NCBI GenBank assembly: GCA_905116865.2 | Contig: CAJHNH020002013.1 | Span: 199,501-263,500, forward strand | Reading direction: 5' to 3' | DNA: 64,000 nucleotides | Source of the DNA: Candidula unifasciata | Lineage: Eukaryota > Mollusca > Gastropoda > Stylommatophora > Geomitridae | Shown: positions 34,280-44,879 of the stretch, piece after piece | How positions within the stretch are numbered: position 1 is the stretch's first letter | How the letters are laid out: each line of letters begins with the position of its first letter | Translations under genes and position numbers: made by a program | The notes under the pieces: generated by a model | Told to the model about the DNA's origin: nothing | The model's input: only the letters and a program-made list of their open reading frames with translations | Database searches by the model: none

Positions 34280-34430
34280 TGTTTTACAGAGAGAGAAAGA
34301 CAAATGGAGATATGGAGAAGGAGTGGGGGTGGGGGAAGGGGAGGGGGGATGGAGAGAGAGACAGAGAGAGAGAGAGAGTGTGTGTGTGTGAGAGGGAGAG
34401 AGGGAGAGAGAGAGAGAGAGAGACAGAAGA
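34280..34430. repeat. Purine-rich (GA)n-like tract
   Basis: GGGGGTGGGGGAAGGGGAGG-type sequence, then AGAGAG and GTGTGT stretches. Confidence 0.85.
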
Positions 34431-34554
34431 TAGAGATGAATGATAGGCCTATAAGACCGGCGTGGTATGAGCTCAAGGAGATGGCAAAAGACAGAACGGC
34501 CTAGCTTGTGTTTGTTCAAGGTGTAAGCTCCAGCAAGAAAATAAAAGACTGGAG

Positions 34555-34815
34555 AACAAAATGACCTCCTGGTCGACCCTGCACTGAGTGGGTACCAGGT
34601 ACGAGTCCTGGGAAGTTAAGGCGGCCGGCGTGATATTGACCATATCACACACCGAGTGCTGATCGGTCTATAAAATATAGGTTTAGCACTACATGTCCAA
34701 CACACCTGAACGCAAGGAAAAGGATCCTTGACTTTAGTTACTTTGAGGAAGCCGCAGTAACGTAGTGACATGGATTTCTTTTCAAAACTGACCTTGGCTG
34801 CATCAGGCTTAAAAT
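34555..34815 (+). mobile_element. SINE A copy, headless, plus adjoining fragment
   Basis: 34555-34740 holds GAGTGGGTACCAGGTACGAG, AAGGCGGCCGGCGTGATATT and the 3' end. A second fragment of the head/body junction follows at 34757-34815. Confidence 0.7.
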
Positions 34816-34975
34816 GGGTACCATTTGGGTTCTATTCTTAAGTGAATTCCCGGCTATTTATAAAAAGGGACAACTGGAGTTCTTTTCAGAGGACCGACAT
34901 GACGGCACGGGCACGCCCAAACATCGGGACTGTTCCGGTGAAAGCAGGGTGTTTGGTCACCCTATCTGTTTACCA

Positions 34976-35227
34976 CAGGGCTGTCAATACTTGTATCCCC
35001 CCCCCTTCTCTCAAGATCTGGGTTTTTATACGACGCCTTGGGTTCAGATTGTAAAATCTTGGGTTTTTAAAAAATATATCATTTAAAAGTGGGCAAATGT
35101 TTTATTTCATAACTATAAAATTTGTACTTTTTATAATTCTTGATTTTTTTTTTTGTTATTTGTTTTTTGCTTATGTTTTGCTTTTTGAGTCCGCTTAGCT
35201 TGGGTAAAAATCCCATTGGCAACCCTG
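34976..35227. mobile_element. hAT-like MITE (CAGGGCTGTCAA / TTGGCAACCCTG ends)
   Basis: 252 bp with inverted ends; flanks GTTTACCA and ATGTACCA match at 6 of 8. Interior has CTGGGTTTTTA and CTTGGGTTTTT repeats, like 21592-21820. The ends resemble those of the larger element at 35406-37374. Confidence 0.65.
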
Positions 35228-35405
35228 ATGTACCATAAAGAGGGCTGCGTCCAAAAAGTGTTAATGTTATAAACAACAAGGGTGTCTTCAAGTTGTGAAG
35301 TCTACTGTTGAAACCGACGCTTGTAAATAAAATGACACCTAGTCACAAACGACAGTAAGGTCGAATTGTACTGATAACCCGGTGAAACCGAACAGTGGCG
35401 CAAGT

Positions 35406-37374
35406 CAGGGTTGCCAGATAAAAAACGTCCTTTTATGCCAAACCATCACCCAAAATATGCCAGAAAATTGCCAAATAAAGTGTAACATTGTACTCACTTC
35501 ACATTAAAAGCTTTAGATTGAATTCTTCACTGTCATCCTCACTGGAACCAGTGGAAGATGCAGCATAAACCTTTTCGGATGTAAAATCTTTAAGCATTTT
35601 CTCAGATGGAATGAAGTCTTTGTCACATTTTTTTGATATCAATAGTTCTGCTCTAATTCTAACAACTGCATCAAGAAAATCCAGTTGTATTTTGTTTCTT
35701 GCTTTTGATTAAGTTAAAGTAACAAGATAGAACATTATCTCAACTACAGCATTGCTAACGGGCATTTTTAGGCAAGTAAGGGCGAAAGTGGCCAACTCTT
35801 TAAATGCCTGGTGTCGAAGTACGCCTATCCAAAAATCTTCACTGTTTGTAGGTAATCCATCCTTCTTAAATGTAGCTTCTTCTTTCCAGTTGACAATAAT
35901 CAGTTTTCTGTACTGTTCTTCTATACTATTGATGTTGTTTTCTGCCAGGTGTAAAAAATGGTAGCTCTGAAAACTGTGTCCTTGATATTTGATTTAACAC
36001 TGCCAAAGGGCTCAATTTATGACAGATTTTGAAATATATTCTCGGTGGGAAGTCTACACGTAATATGATTGAGAGCTTCCTCTAAAACAGACACGCATCT
36101 TTCATTAAGATTGTTTATTTCTATCTGAACTTCAGTCCTGTTATTCTTCTGTAGGACCGCATTACATTCCGTTAGGAATTTAATACCAAAGTCAATGTGA
36201 TAATTTTTTTTTCTGCTCACTGACGTCATACAGTCTGTTCTTAAGACTTTTCTGATGCATGGACAATTCTTGGTGTATATTCTTGTTCATGAGGATCAGC
36301 CTTTGTTTGTCTTTCAAATTCTTGTACAATTGGTGTCGCAAACACAAAATGAAAATAATTATTGTGGTCTAACAGCATTTCCTTTAACAATCTTACTTTA
36401 TATTTTGTGTCAAACGTTGTCTCTGCTAATTCAGCACATGTGAAATAAGCTTTAAATTCTTCCCAGTTCACCAACATATTGAACATAATCTTTCCACGCA
36501 CAAGCCACCTAGCAGATGACAGTTTCTCAAATGGAAGAGGAGCAGTTCGTCCTGATTCAAACTCCGTAGATGTGTTCATCACTCTAAACAGTTCTTTATA
36601 GACTTATCTTAAATCACTATGACGAAACCACTGAGGTATTTCTGACACAAGTACTTTTGAGTGGAAACGTCAGTAGACTCATCTATAATGATGGTATATT
36701 TCTTGTTCCGAAAATCATCAATAGGGTCATCCTTAAGTGCAGGCGATATAATATTTCTTATTAAGCATAAACATTTAGTTCTATGCAACTGTATGTGCTC
36801 CAATGTACTCCCCTGACCATGCGCTCTCATTATTTTACTTAAATGATCAGTTGTACGTATTGCACAATGGCAGGTCATGCTTACAGCAAGTTGCAACTCT
36901 GCTGCTTTAACTTTATTTATCATTTCTTTGCCTAGGAGTTATTGTTGTAATAAGCTGTGACTGGCTTTTTGACGGAGTTTTCATCCTGTGTTTTTCGGAT
37001 TTTTCATGATTTGAAATGCTACTAATTCTCGGTGCAACAGTGCACTGACACAGTTTACAACATGCTGTCACGATCCGTTAAGGAAAACAACAAAACAGTA
37101 AGAAATGGCGCGAATCTCCGTTAGTCCGTACCAGGACATCACAACAAAGTCAAACTGAAATAAAGATTTTAACTGTAGGTCTACATTGCTTTCAGTAAAT
37201 TTGCTTGTTTCTAACAGAGAAACCATAAAGAAAATGTGAGCACATCTTTAAAAGAAATGCCAGGAAAAACCCAAATATGCCAGAATATGCCAGTTCATTT
37301 TCTTATGCCAGTTCAATTTCAAATATGCCAGATTTGTGGAATCTGGCATAAAAAATGCCAATATGGCAACCCTG
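35406..37374 (-). mobile_element. Full-length decayed hAT transposon with exact 8-bp TSD
   Basis: 1969 bp. TIRs CAGGGTTGCCA at both ends; GCGCAAGT at 35398-35405 and 37375-37382. The minus strand encodes a broken transposase: a BED-like zinc finger near 37080-36990 (CKLCQCT...HEKSEKH), then KYTIIIDESTDVSTQKYLC (36680-36620), ARWLVRGKIMFNMLVNWEE (about 36500) and a degraded C-terminal part ending EDDSEEFNLKLLM near 35500. Several stops and frameshifts. ATGCCAG-like subterminal repeats lie inside both ends. Confidence 0.93.
36241..36582 (-). pseudogene. hAT transposase middle segment (open fragment)
   Basis: 113 codons, MMNTSTEFESGRTAPLPF to RIVHASEKS. It contains the RW..RGK..FNML region of BED/DUF4371-type hAT transposases. 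It is separated by frame breaks from 36609-36923 (upstream) and 36017-36229 (downstream), so no complete protein can be made. Confidence 0.85.
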
Positions 37375-37599
37375 GCGCAAGTCATTTGGTTAATCTTCAG
37401 AAAGGGAGTAAATAAAGCTCCAGCCCTCATACGTGACAGCATGCAGACGTGTGTGTCGTCGCCTGGTTTAAAACAAACACCGTCCCGCTTTTTTCCCACC
37501 CACTAGTCAAACAGCCGTATACACGTAGGCTGGGCCTTCCCCACTCTACGTAGGGGCGGTTGTATATCTGGAAACAGGTAAAGGTAGAGCCATACAGTA

Positions 37600-37960
37600 T
37601 TCTTATTTTTTTCAGCGTTCACTGATAACCTCTGGTGGAAAGCTCTGGTTGTTCGACCACTTCTGGACTTTGCTCTTGTTTCAGAACCTAAGTTTTGCGT
37701 GTACATCCGTTTTTACAGATCTGATTCAATTCTATGAAGACCGTTACTTTCTCGCGTTTCGGTCAAATGTAATTTCCAGTGATTTCCTTTGAAGTCGGAG
37801 TGCATCTGCCTTTGACCATCAATCTGCATACATATAGGGCAAATATTTACATAGGATGTGCACGCAAAACTCAAAGTTTTAGAACAAAATTAAAGTCCAG
37901 TAGTCGAGGAACAACCCCAAACTTTCTGCCTGAGTGTACATTTGGTGAAAGCTAAGAATA
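37600..37960. repeat. Inverted pair of SINE B copies (tails outward)
   Basis: 37600-37795 is a minus copy (TGGAAAGCTCTGGTTGTTCG) and 37785-37960 a plus copy (GAAGTCGGAGTGCATCTGCC). Together they form an imperfect palindrome of about 170 bp per arm. Confidence 0.75.
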
Positions 37961-38280
37961 GGAAGAAAGAAAAGAATTAGCCCACCAAAAATGAGCCAAA
38001 ATGCCCGCCACCAAAAACAGACCCCCCAGGCCTCTACTGTTTGACACGCAACATGCTTCCCCATCAATTTAGTGACTGACTTCGAGGACAGTAGTATTTT
38101 TGTGAACCCTAATCACTGCCGAGACAAATATAGTAGCTAGAATGCACATAACAAAACGTTACACCCACGTACTCAAACAATGCTCTTCAGACCTTGTATT
38201 TTTTAAAAAAGGTAACATCCTAGAGGGTATCTGTTTCACAATAAATCTCACTCTATGAGGTAAACTATTTCTTTTGTGAA

Positions 38281-38463
38281 GTGTTGGACAATGCAGCTAA
38301 CAGTGATTATGCCTTAACAGCAGTGGGTGGTGGAATGGTTAAAATTTACCTTTTGGAACATAAAGAGATTTTAACCCAGCCTAGGGCAATATCAACAATG
38401 AAACCACAGTCTAAACTAAATGTTCACAATGCTATTAAATTGTGGAATGAACGAAGACCATAG
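38281..38463 (+). other. Short open frame, unrecognised
   Basis: 60 codons, ending SKLNVHNAIKLWNERRP. No family recognised; possibly a transposon fragment or chance. Confidence 0.2.
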
Positions 38464-38774
38464 AGGAAATCAACAAGACAACAGAAGTCATTTCAGATGT
38501 CAACATCGACTATTAGTTGTGCTCACCTTCCTAGTTTCTGCTCCTTGAGAAGGCAAGGAGAACTCTGCAACACAGTTACCGCTCAGATATTTCTTTGAAA
38601 CAAGATGGAGTGGGTGTGTCACAGAAGCAGAAGCTGTTCATGACTCGAAAGAAATGAACGTCAAAGAAACGGATTGAGTTAAAAACGCAGTCTTCTCAGG
38701 GATCCGTCACCTAGCCATCAAAACCGTGAAGTCCATGCCTGGCACTCGTGCCAGCTGCCACCGTCACAGTGTCA

Positions 38775-39222
38775 CACGTCTGCTGCTGCGTATCCCTCCA
38801 CTGCAGTAAAGCAGCCTCATCTGTTTCTATCACCTGCACCTTTCTCCACACGTCTGCTGCTGTGTATCCCTCCATTGCAGTAAAGCAACCTCATCTGTTT
38901 CTATCACCTGCACCTTTCTCCACACGTCTGCTGCTGCGTATCCCTCCACCGCAGTAAAGCAGCCTCATCTGTTTCTATCACCTGCACCTTTCTCCACACG
39001 TCTGCTGCTGTGTATCCCTCCATTGCAGTAAAGCAACCTCATCTGTTTCTATCACCTGCACCTTTCTCCACACGTCTGCTGCTGCGTATCCCTCCACCGC
39101 AGTAAAGCAGCCTCATCTGTTTCTATCACCTGCAGCCTCCTTCACACACACGTCTGCTGCTGTGTATCCCCTCCACTGCAGTAAAGCAGCCTCATCTGTT
39201 GCTATACCCTGCAGCTTCATTC
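38775..39222. repeat. 74-bp minisatellite, six units, alternating subtypes
   Basis: CACGTCTGCTGCTG starts at 38775, 38849, 38923, 38997 and 39071, with a sixth diverged unit near 39149. Odd units have GCGTATCC..AAGCAGCC and even units TGTATCC..AAGCAACC. Confidence 0.95.
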
Positions 39223-39263
39223 AAGGCCTCCAGAATATTATTCATCCGCGTCTCTTAATTCTC

Positions 39264-40177
39264 TTCTTTCTTCTTCTTCTTCACTTCCTCTTTTACCGCT
39301 GTGGGTGTCGAGGGAGATATAAGGTTCTGTTTCTAGCTCTTCTGGCTGCCTCGACCATAGGCACATCGTGCTGTTGTAGAGTTTCTCTGATGTTATCCTT
39401 CCATCTTGTTCTTGGTCTACCCCGTGCTCTACGTCCTTCTTCTCTTCCCATGTATGCTTTGTATGGTATGGTGTCACAAGGCATTCTCTCTAAGTGGGCA
39501 AACCATTTCACTTGCTGTCTTTGTATGTAATCCAGAATTGGTTCTGTGCCGACTTGTTCTCTTATGATCTCATTTCTGATCTTATCTCTTATGGTCACTC
39601 CTACAGCCCTTCTCAGACATCTCATTTCCGTGGTTACTAATTTTCTTTTATGGTTTGTTGTGAGTGACCATGTCTGGCACTGGTAGCACAGAGTTGGAAT
39701 AAATATGCTTTGAATAAGATGTCTCTTTGTGCTGATTGGGATTGTCTTATGCTGTAAGAGGGGGGCTAGCTGTCCCAATACTTGGTTTGCTTTACTGCAC
39801 CTAATGTCAATTTCTTTATCCAATTTCCCATCTTCGGTAAATGTAGTTCCCAGATATTTAAACTCAGATGCCTGTTTAATGCCTTTGTATTCTATTGTTA
39901 TGTTTAGATCTGTCTTCTTTTTTCCTATTGACATTACTTCTGTCTTTTCAGTGTTGATTCTCATATTATTTGTTTTACATTCTTCATTCATGGATGTTAG
40001 ATGTTGTTGCAATTTCATGGCTGTATCTGCTATCAAGGCCTGGTCATCTGCAAAGAGTAATTCGTTGATCTTACTAAGATCTTCATTCATGGGCTTGGCA
40101 TTCTTGCATATACTGTCGATGTAGGTGATAAACAGCAGTGGTGATAAGACACACCCCTGTCTTACTCCAGATGTCAC
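39264..40177 (-). mobile_element. RTE-like LINE with intact RT C-terminal half and 12-bp TSD
   Basis: CTCTTAATTCTC flanks at 39252-39263 and 40178-40189. The minus frame is open for 294 codons from the truncation point: TSGVRQGCVLSPLLFI, INELLFADDQALIAD (FADD at 40043-40054), [40 protein letters not shown] and RARGRPRTRWKDNIRE. FADD carries the two catalytic Asp of reverse transcriptase. AAG-rich tail at 39264-39287. 5'-truncated, so not autonomous. Confidence 0.93.
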
Positions 40178-40244
40178 CTCTTAATTCTCACTCTCCAATA
40201 TCTTGTTTTAGGTCTCTATCTAGTTCACTGTGGATTATGGGGAA

Positions 40245-40490
40245 AGTTTTTTTGGTGCTCTCTTTTAAGCTGACCACAAATGACGATACCAAAAAGTCAA
40301 ATATTTTAGAGGGTGGTAAAAGCGTATTTTCCGTGGTTTTTATGCTTTAGCGCGTTTCTTCTAATGCCACAATTTTCGCGGGTTTACTTAACCCTAACCC
40401 TAACCAAAACTATACGCTTAATCTACCACCCACTGAAATATTTGACTATCCCGGTACCTGTGGATTTCCCCTGTTTGTGATCGGCTAAAA
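40245..40490. mobile_element. MITE with long TIRs and AACCCTAACCCTAACC core
   Basis: AGTCAAATATTTTAGAGGGT at about 40288 faces ACCCACTGAAATATTTGACT ending near 40449. Same family as 5-296. Confidence 0.7.
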
Positions 40491-40649
40491 ATAAAGTACA
40501 GACATTTTTAGTATACCTTTATTGGGAAACATTTTTTTTTCAGTGTGTGCCGTATGCACTATCATGCTGTCCTTACAATCTGACCCCCTCCCCCTGTAAC
40601 AGAGGCTGGATTTGATATTTCTACGACAATCTCACACCGGCTCAACCAC

Positions 40650-40890
40650 TTAGCTTCTTCTTCTTCTTCTTCTTCTTCTTCTTCTTCTTCTTCTTCTTCT
40701 TCTTCTTCTCTTCTTCTTCTTCTTCTTCTTCTTCTTAGTGTTCACCGACTGTAAACTCTGGCAGAAAGTTATGGTTTTCGAAAACTTTTTGACTCGAGTC
40801 TTGTTCCACAACTAGAATGCTAAATATACACATCTGGCTTACATGTAATGCAGACTGCTGGTTCCTCTCCGCTCAGGCTGATGCAGGACG
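40650..40890 (-). mobile_element. SINE B copy with (CTT)n tail
   Basis: (CTT)n at 40656-40736, then GTTCACCGACTGTAAACTCT and GACTGCTGGTTCCTCTCCGC. Confidence 0.75.
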
Positions 40891-41389
40891 AAACATTTTT
40901 AATTCGTCCACTTTTGCATGATGGTTGGGAAGACTTTGGGTCTCTTCCAGCGCCTCCCCCCCCCCCTCCCCCACCCCAGCCAAAACTCGGCTCGGGAACT
41001 CACACAGGGAAACCACACAGCAGCCAGGACACTTTTAAAAATATACAAACACGCAAACTAACATACACGCATACAGAGCAATTTCTCCAGCCCCGCTCTC
41101 CACCACCCCACCCCCCTCCTTCCCATTTTTTTCTGGCTGAAGGAAAACAACAGGTAAGCCATACGGGAACGGTTAATGCTTTGGATACAGGAAACGAAGG
41201 CGACAGGGAAGGAGGGCTACACACACTTTTAACAATGATGAATCTTTGTGCGCGGTCAAGGATATGGGATGTTGCAGATGCACACACACACACACATCCG
41301 TCAGTGGATGACAGTAGCAGTCCACGTGAACGGTACTACATAATGTTAGTTTTACAGTTTTATCTATCTGTGTATGTGGAAACTGTTGG

Positions 41390-41990
41390 GAGTGGTGTAG
41401 CGGCTAGATGCTTGGCTGTGGATCTGAAGGAAGGTCTTGGGTTCAGATCCTGGCGGAGCTGGACTTTGAAACAAATGATTTTTTTTTTTAGTTTGCTGAC
41501 ACTTTATGTAATAGTCGTCGTGAGTTTCACATGTGAGTTAAAGCCAACTAATTATTAAATCCTCTGTATCAATCAGATTTCTTAGCTTGAGCTGGTCCCT
41601 CAGCAGAAGTCTCATCTTTAACTTGTGAAGATGGCTTATCCTCCTCCTCATCTTGTGAAGATGACTTATCCTCCTCATCCTTAGCCTGTGAAGATGACTT
41701 ACCCTGCTCATCCTCAGCTTGTGAAGGTGGCTTATCCTCCTGCTCATCCTCATTTCCTGATGACGTTTCATCTGAGTAATTTTTGCTTTTCTTGACTTTT
41801 TTTGGCCTTGAGTTTCTGCTTCTTTTGTTAATCCTTTTGCCCAATTTTTGGCAGTTCTCTCCTGTACTTCCTTTTGAAACTTTTGAAACAAATGATTTTG
41901 CTTCCTCGGTCGAAATAGGTGCCCTGAAAAGTCTTCTGAAGTAAACACAGCCGGGTGAGTGCCGACTGGTCTATAAAAAAAAAATCTCTG
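41390..41990 (+). mobile_element. SINE A copy interrupted by a retrocopy
   Basis: The head GTGTAGCGGCTAGATGCTTG and GGGTTCAGATCC lie at 41395-41464. The body resumes at 41883 with GCTTCCTCGGTCGA and ends GTGCCGACTGGTCTATAAA near 41977. The insert is 41483-41881. Confidence 0.75.
41483..41881 (-). pseudogene. 5'-truncated processed retrocopy of an acidic Lys/Ser-rich protein mRNA
   Basis: An 18-bp direct repeat TTTGAAACAAATGATTTT flanks the insert (41465-41482 and 41882-41899). On the minus strand the insert holds an open C-terminal frame (GKRINKRSRNSRPKKVKKSK, then DETSSGNEDEQEDKPPSQ and ...QAKKSD, stop at 41569), a short 3' UTR with CATAAA and an A-run of about 9-10. The parent gene is unknown to me. 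The tail of EDE..KSSSQ units is itself a 27-30 bp repeat. A reading in another frame (41538-42002) is longer but less protein-like. Confidence 0.65.
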
Positions 41991-42017
41991 CCGCTGATTC
42001 ATGCCTTTGTTGTCAAC

Positions 42018-42517
42018 CAGTGCTCTTCAGCCTTTTTACACCTGCAGCTCAGCCAAACGGGCATCCGATCTTACTACCTAGAGACAGGGGGAAAGTACTA
42101 TAAGTCCACGTGAAAAAAAAATCACAACCCTCACCTGGGTTTGAACCCGGGACCTGCAGCCCGCGAGGAGGATGCCATACCTCGTGACCACGCACTTCCC
42201 AAGCAGTTTTTGTGTGTTACATCTGATGTCACAAAAACTGGCGACACCTGCTGCTGCTTAAAGTTAAAAAAAAATATGTTTGCCAATGGGGCGTTGTTTC
42301 TGAAATACAAAGCGATGCAATAAAATCCATTCGACTTCCCTGTTTGGTCTTACTATTTTTACACAAACAGGAAGTCCCTGTTTGTTTATCCTTTAGACTG
42401 GGAGAGAAAAACTACCTACCCTACCTCGTTACACGATAAAGCAAAATTTTTAGGCGACCCACCTAGACTTTTCCGTGGTCTACCAATGGGCCGCGGCCCA
42501 TGGGTTGAAGAACACTG
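42018..42517. mobile_element. hAT-like MITE (CAGTGCTCTTCAGCC ends)
   Basis: 500 bp; the right end is CCCATGGGTTGAAGAACACTG. Flanks TTGTCAAC and TCGAAAAC match at 5 of 8. Inside, 42125-42215 (minus) looks like a tRNA-derived SINE head with B-box-like GGGTTCAAACCC. Family shared with 57898-58319. Confidence 0.6.
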
Positions 42518-43125
42518 TCGAAAACTGCTTTTAAAAAAAATCATTCTGGAAGAATACAGTACAACGATGCTTTTTGTTTCATTCATATCTGCCGATATCT
42601 ATAATGAACCGCAGAGCTCTCCCTCTCTACTCCTTTGGGTTTATTTCCAGGTTGTACTCGTGAAAAAGCGGCTAAATTTAAATACTATGCATTATTTTCG
42701 CTGTAATCAAAACCTATTTCCGGAACTTGATTTGCTTGCTGGAGTACGTTTTATTTCCCCAGTGATCTCTCCTTGAATACAAACAAACCTGGGCCGTACG
42801 CCAGCCAACGTGAAATCTCTTACGTCAACAGTTAGGTAATAAAACTGCAGACAAAATACAGAGGTGCTGTAGAGAAACGTTAGGCCAAGCAAAACATAAG
42901 ACTCTCAATGACTCATGCCCAACCGTGCCGCACGCCAGGTTAAGAAGACATGCCAGGGGCTTAGGTAGATAGGACTACCCAGTTGGAGAAAGTAACAATT
43001 TGATGTGAAGTAGGCTAGGCTAGGGAGGGAAAAGGGATACAGGTAAACTAGAATGTGCGGGTTAAAGGTTAAAGAGCAGAGTGGCAAAGTGTCCTGACAC
43101 AGCTGGGTCGGTACAGTAAAGTGAA
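42518..43125. other. Unassigned interval
   Basis: The 96-codon frame at 42486-42776 has no recognisable domain. No repeat family identified. Confidence 0.3.
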
Positions 43126-43365
43126 ACACACAAGTTGAAACAGATGAGGTGGGAAATCGTAGCAAGGGCTGTCGTAACATACACAGAAAACCGAGGACAA
43201 AAGTTAAAACAGATGGGGTGTGAAATCGTAGCAAGGGCTGTAGTAACAAACAACAGAAAATAGGGGAACAAGTTGCAAAAGATGAGGTGGGAAATCGTAG
43301 CAAGGTCTATTGTAACAAACAACAGAAAAAAGGGGGCACAAGTTGAAAAAGATGAGATGTAAATC
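43126..43365 (+). repeat. 69-bp tandem repeat, about 3.5 units, abutting a LINE
   Basis: AAATCGT recurs at 43154, 43223, 43292 and 43361 (69-bp steps), each preceded by GATG(A/G)G. The last unit runs directly into LINE RNase H sequence. Confidence 0.85.
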
Positions 43366-44040
43366 GTCTGATTATCTATACAGATGGTTCGGTGGTGAAA
43401 GGAAAGAGGAGTGCCTGAGGGTTCGTAGCGAAATCTAATGGACAATCTTTAGTGCAAGACAGCCTAGCATTCGACATCACAACATCTAGAATGAGAATGG
43501 AGGTGGAGGTGCTAACTGCAGCTCTCCGGTGGCTAGAGAACAAGACGCAAACACGTGTCGTAATTGTTACAGACTGAAAGCATGCTGAGAAAGATGAAGA
43601 CAGGGATGCTTCGAGCAGGGTGGCAAGCTTCACTGGGAAGATCCCGGGTAGTAAGCATACTTTGGATCTTTTCTCCAGGCCATGCCGGCGTAGTGGGTAT
43701 TGAACAGGCAGACAGATTGGCTGGATCTGCACCACTAGGTGGTGAATTGATACATGACAAGGCAGATGTGGTCATGGCCCTTTGGAAACAAGCAACGAAA
43801 TTAGTTCAGAAACAAGATTAGTATGGCCTGGAGAGAATGAAGCACGTGAGTCTGGCTGGCTCACTTCAATCAGAGGAAAAGCAAGACGGATATATAACCA
43901 GATTGTGACCGGTACCGTCAGTATTGGAACTCTGCGCTGGCTGATGAAGACGAGGACGGAGCACGCATAGGAATGCCCTGAGTGCTGTGATGTCAATTCT
44001 TGACTCAACTTATTTCTTCTACGGCGACAAGAAAACAATG
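43366..44040 (+). mobile_element. LINE RNase H domain, decayed
   Basis: Reads IYTDGSVVKGKRSA, MRMEVEVLTAALRWLENKTQ, VVIVTD and, after a frameshift, IFSPGHAGVVGIEQADRLAG. These are the D, E, D and late His-containing blocks of RNase H as found in I-type LINEs. Stops fall in place of a Trp-like and a Ser-like codon. The tail RRIYNQIVTGTVSIG follows. Related to 60815-61205. Confidence 0.85.
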
Positions 44041-44169
44041 GCATTTTCAAGGATCTGTATTTCTGTGTATTAACTGGTTTTCAACACCCATATATTTCCT
44101 CCTCTGTTGTCAGCCGTAGCATATCGTCTGCTCACAGATCCAGGAGCCCAGTTCTGTAAAACAAAATCC

Positions 44170-44455
44170 CCCTTCTTCTTCTTCTTCTTCGCGTTCAACA
44201 GCTGTACACTCAGGCGGAAAGTTCTGGTTGTTCGTCCACACTTGGACCGTGGTCCTGCTCTAGAACCTAAGTGTAGCGTGTGAATCAGTTTTACAAATCG
44301 TATTCACTTGAATGCAGACTGTTGGTTCCTTGCCTCTCAGGCAAATGCACTCCGACTTCAAAGGAAGCTACCAATTAGTCGACTCTTACGACATGCTTTT
44401 TGGTAGGCAGTGGGTCTATTCTTGTTTCCCCCCAAGGGATTCGAATCTTGACTAC
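44170..44455 (-). mobile_element. SINE B copy with (CTT)n tail
   Basis: Runs from CTTCTTCTTCGCGTTCAACA to GGGATTCGAATC, including TGTTGGTTCCTTGCCTCTCA. Confidence 0.8.
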
Positions 44456-44879
44456 AAAGTTCTAAAGCATAATTTAACTTAAAAGCAACAACATTAACGA
44501 GTATACTTTCAGTCATATTTACAGTAAAACTTCGTTAACGTGAATTTCAAAGGACCAATACATCAAGTGTTCGCATAAAAAAATTCGTGCAAACCGGGAA
44601 CCAATAATAATAATAATAAACCCTTGCTATGACCAACAGTTTGCTCACGTTAACCAAGTGTTCTCTTTAGGGAGTTCGTGTTATTAGGTTTCACTGCTAG
44701 TAAATTGAATCGCACACTGCGTTTCATGGGGATGCAAAAACAGCGGCCGGTGTAACACTAAGCCATTCAGAGAAATGTCTTCTTCTTTGTTCTCCGTTCG
44801 TTAGCACGCTGTATTGTGGTTTTCAGCTAGGGTGAGATATCTGCATTATTCGGCCGAAGACCTCCGATTTCAGCAAATC

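Noticed and set aside
41538..42002. 154-codon minus frame as a gene
   Set aside because: It spans SINE sequence and the retrocopy in a frame different from the more protein-like acidic frame.
42125..42215. tRNA gene on the minus strand
   Set aside because: The B box is good but the acceptor stem is not evident; better explained as a SINE head inside a MITE.
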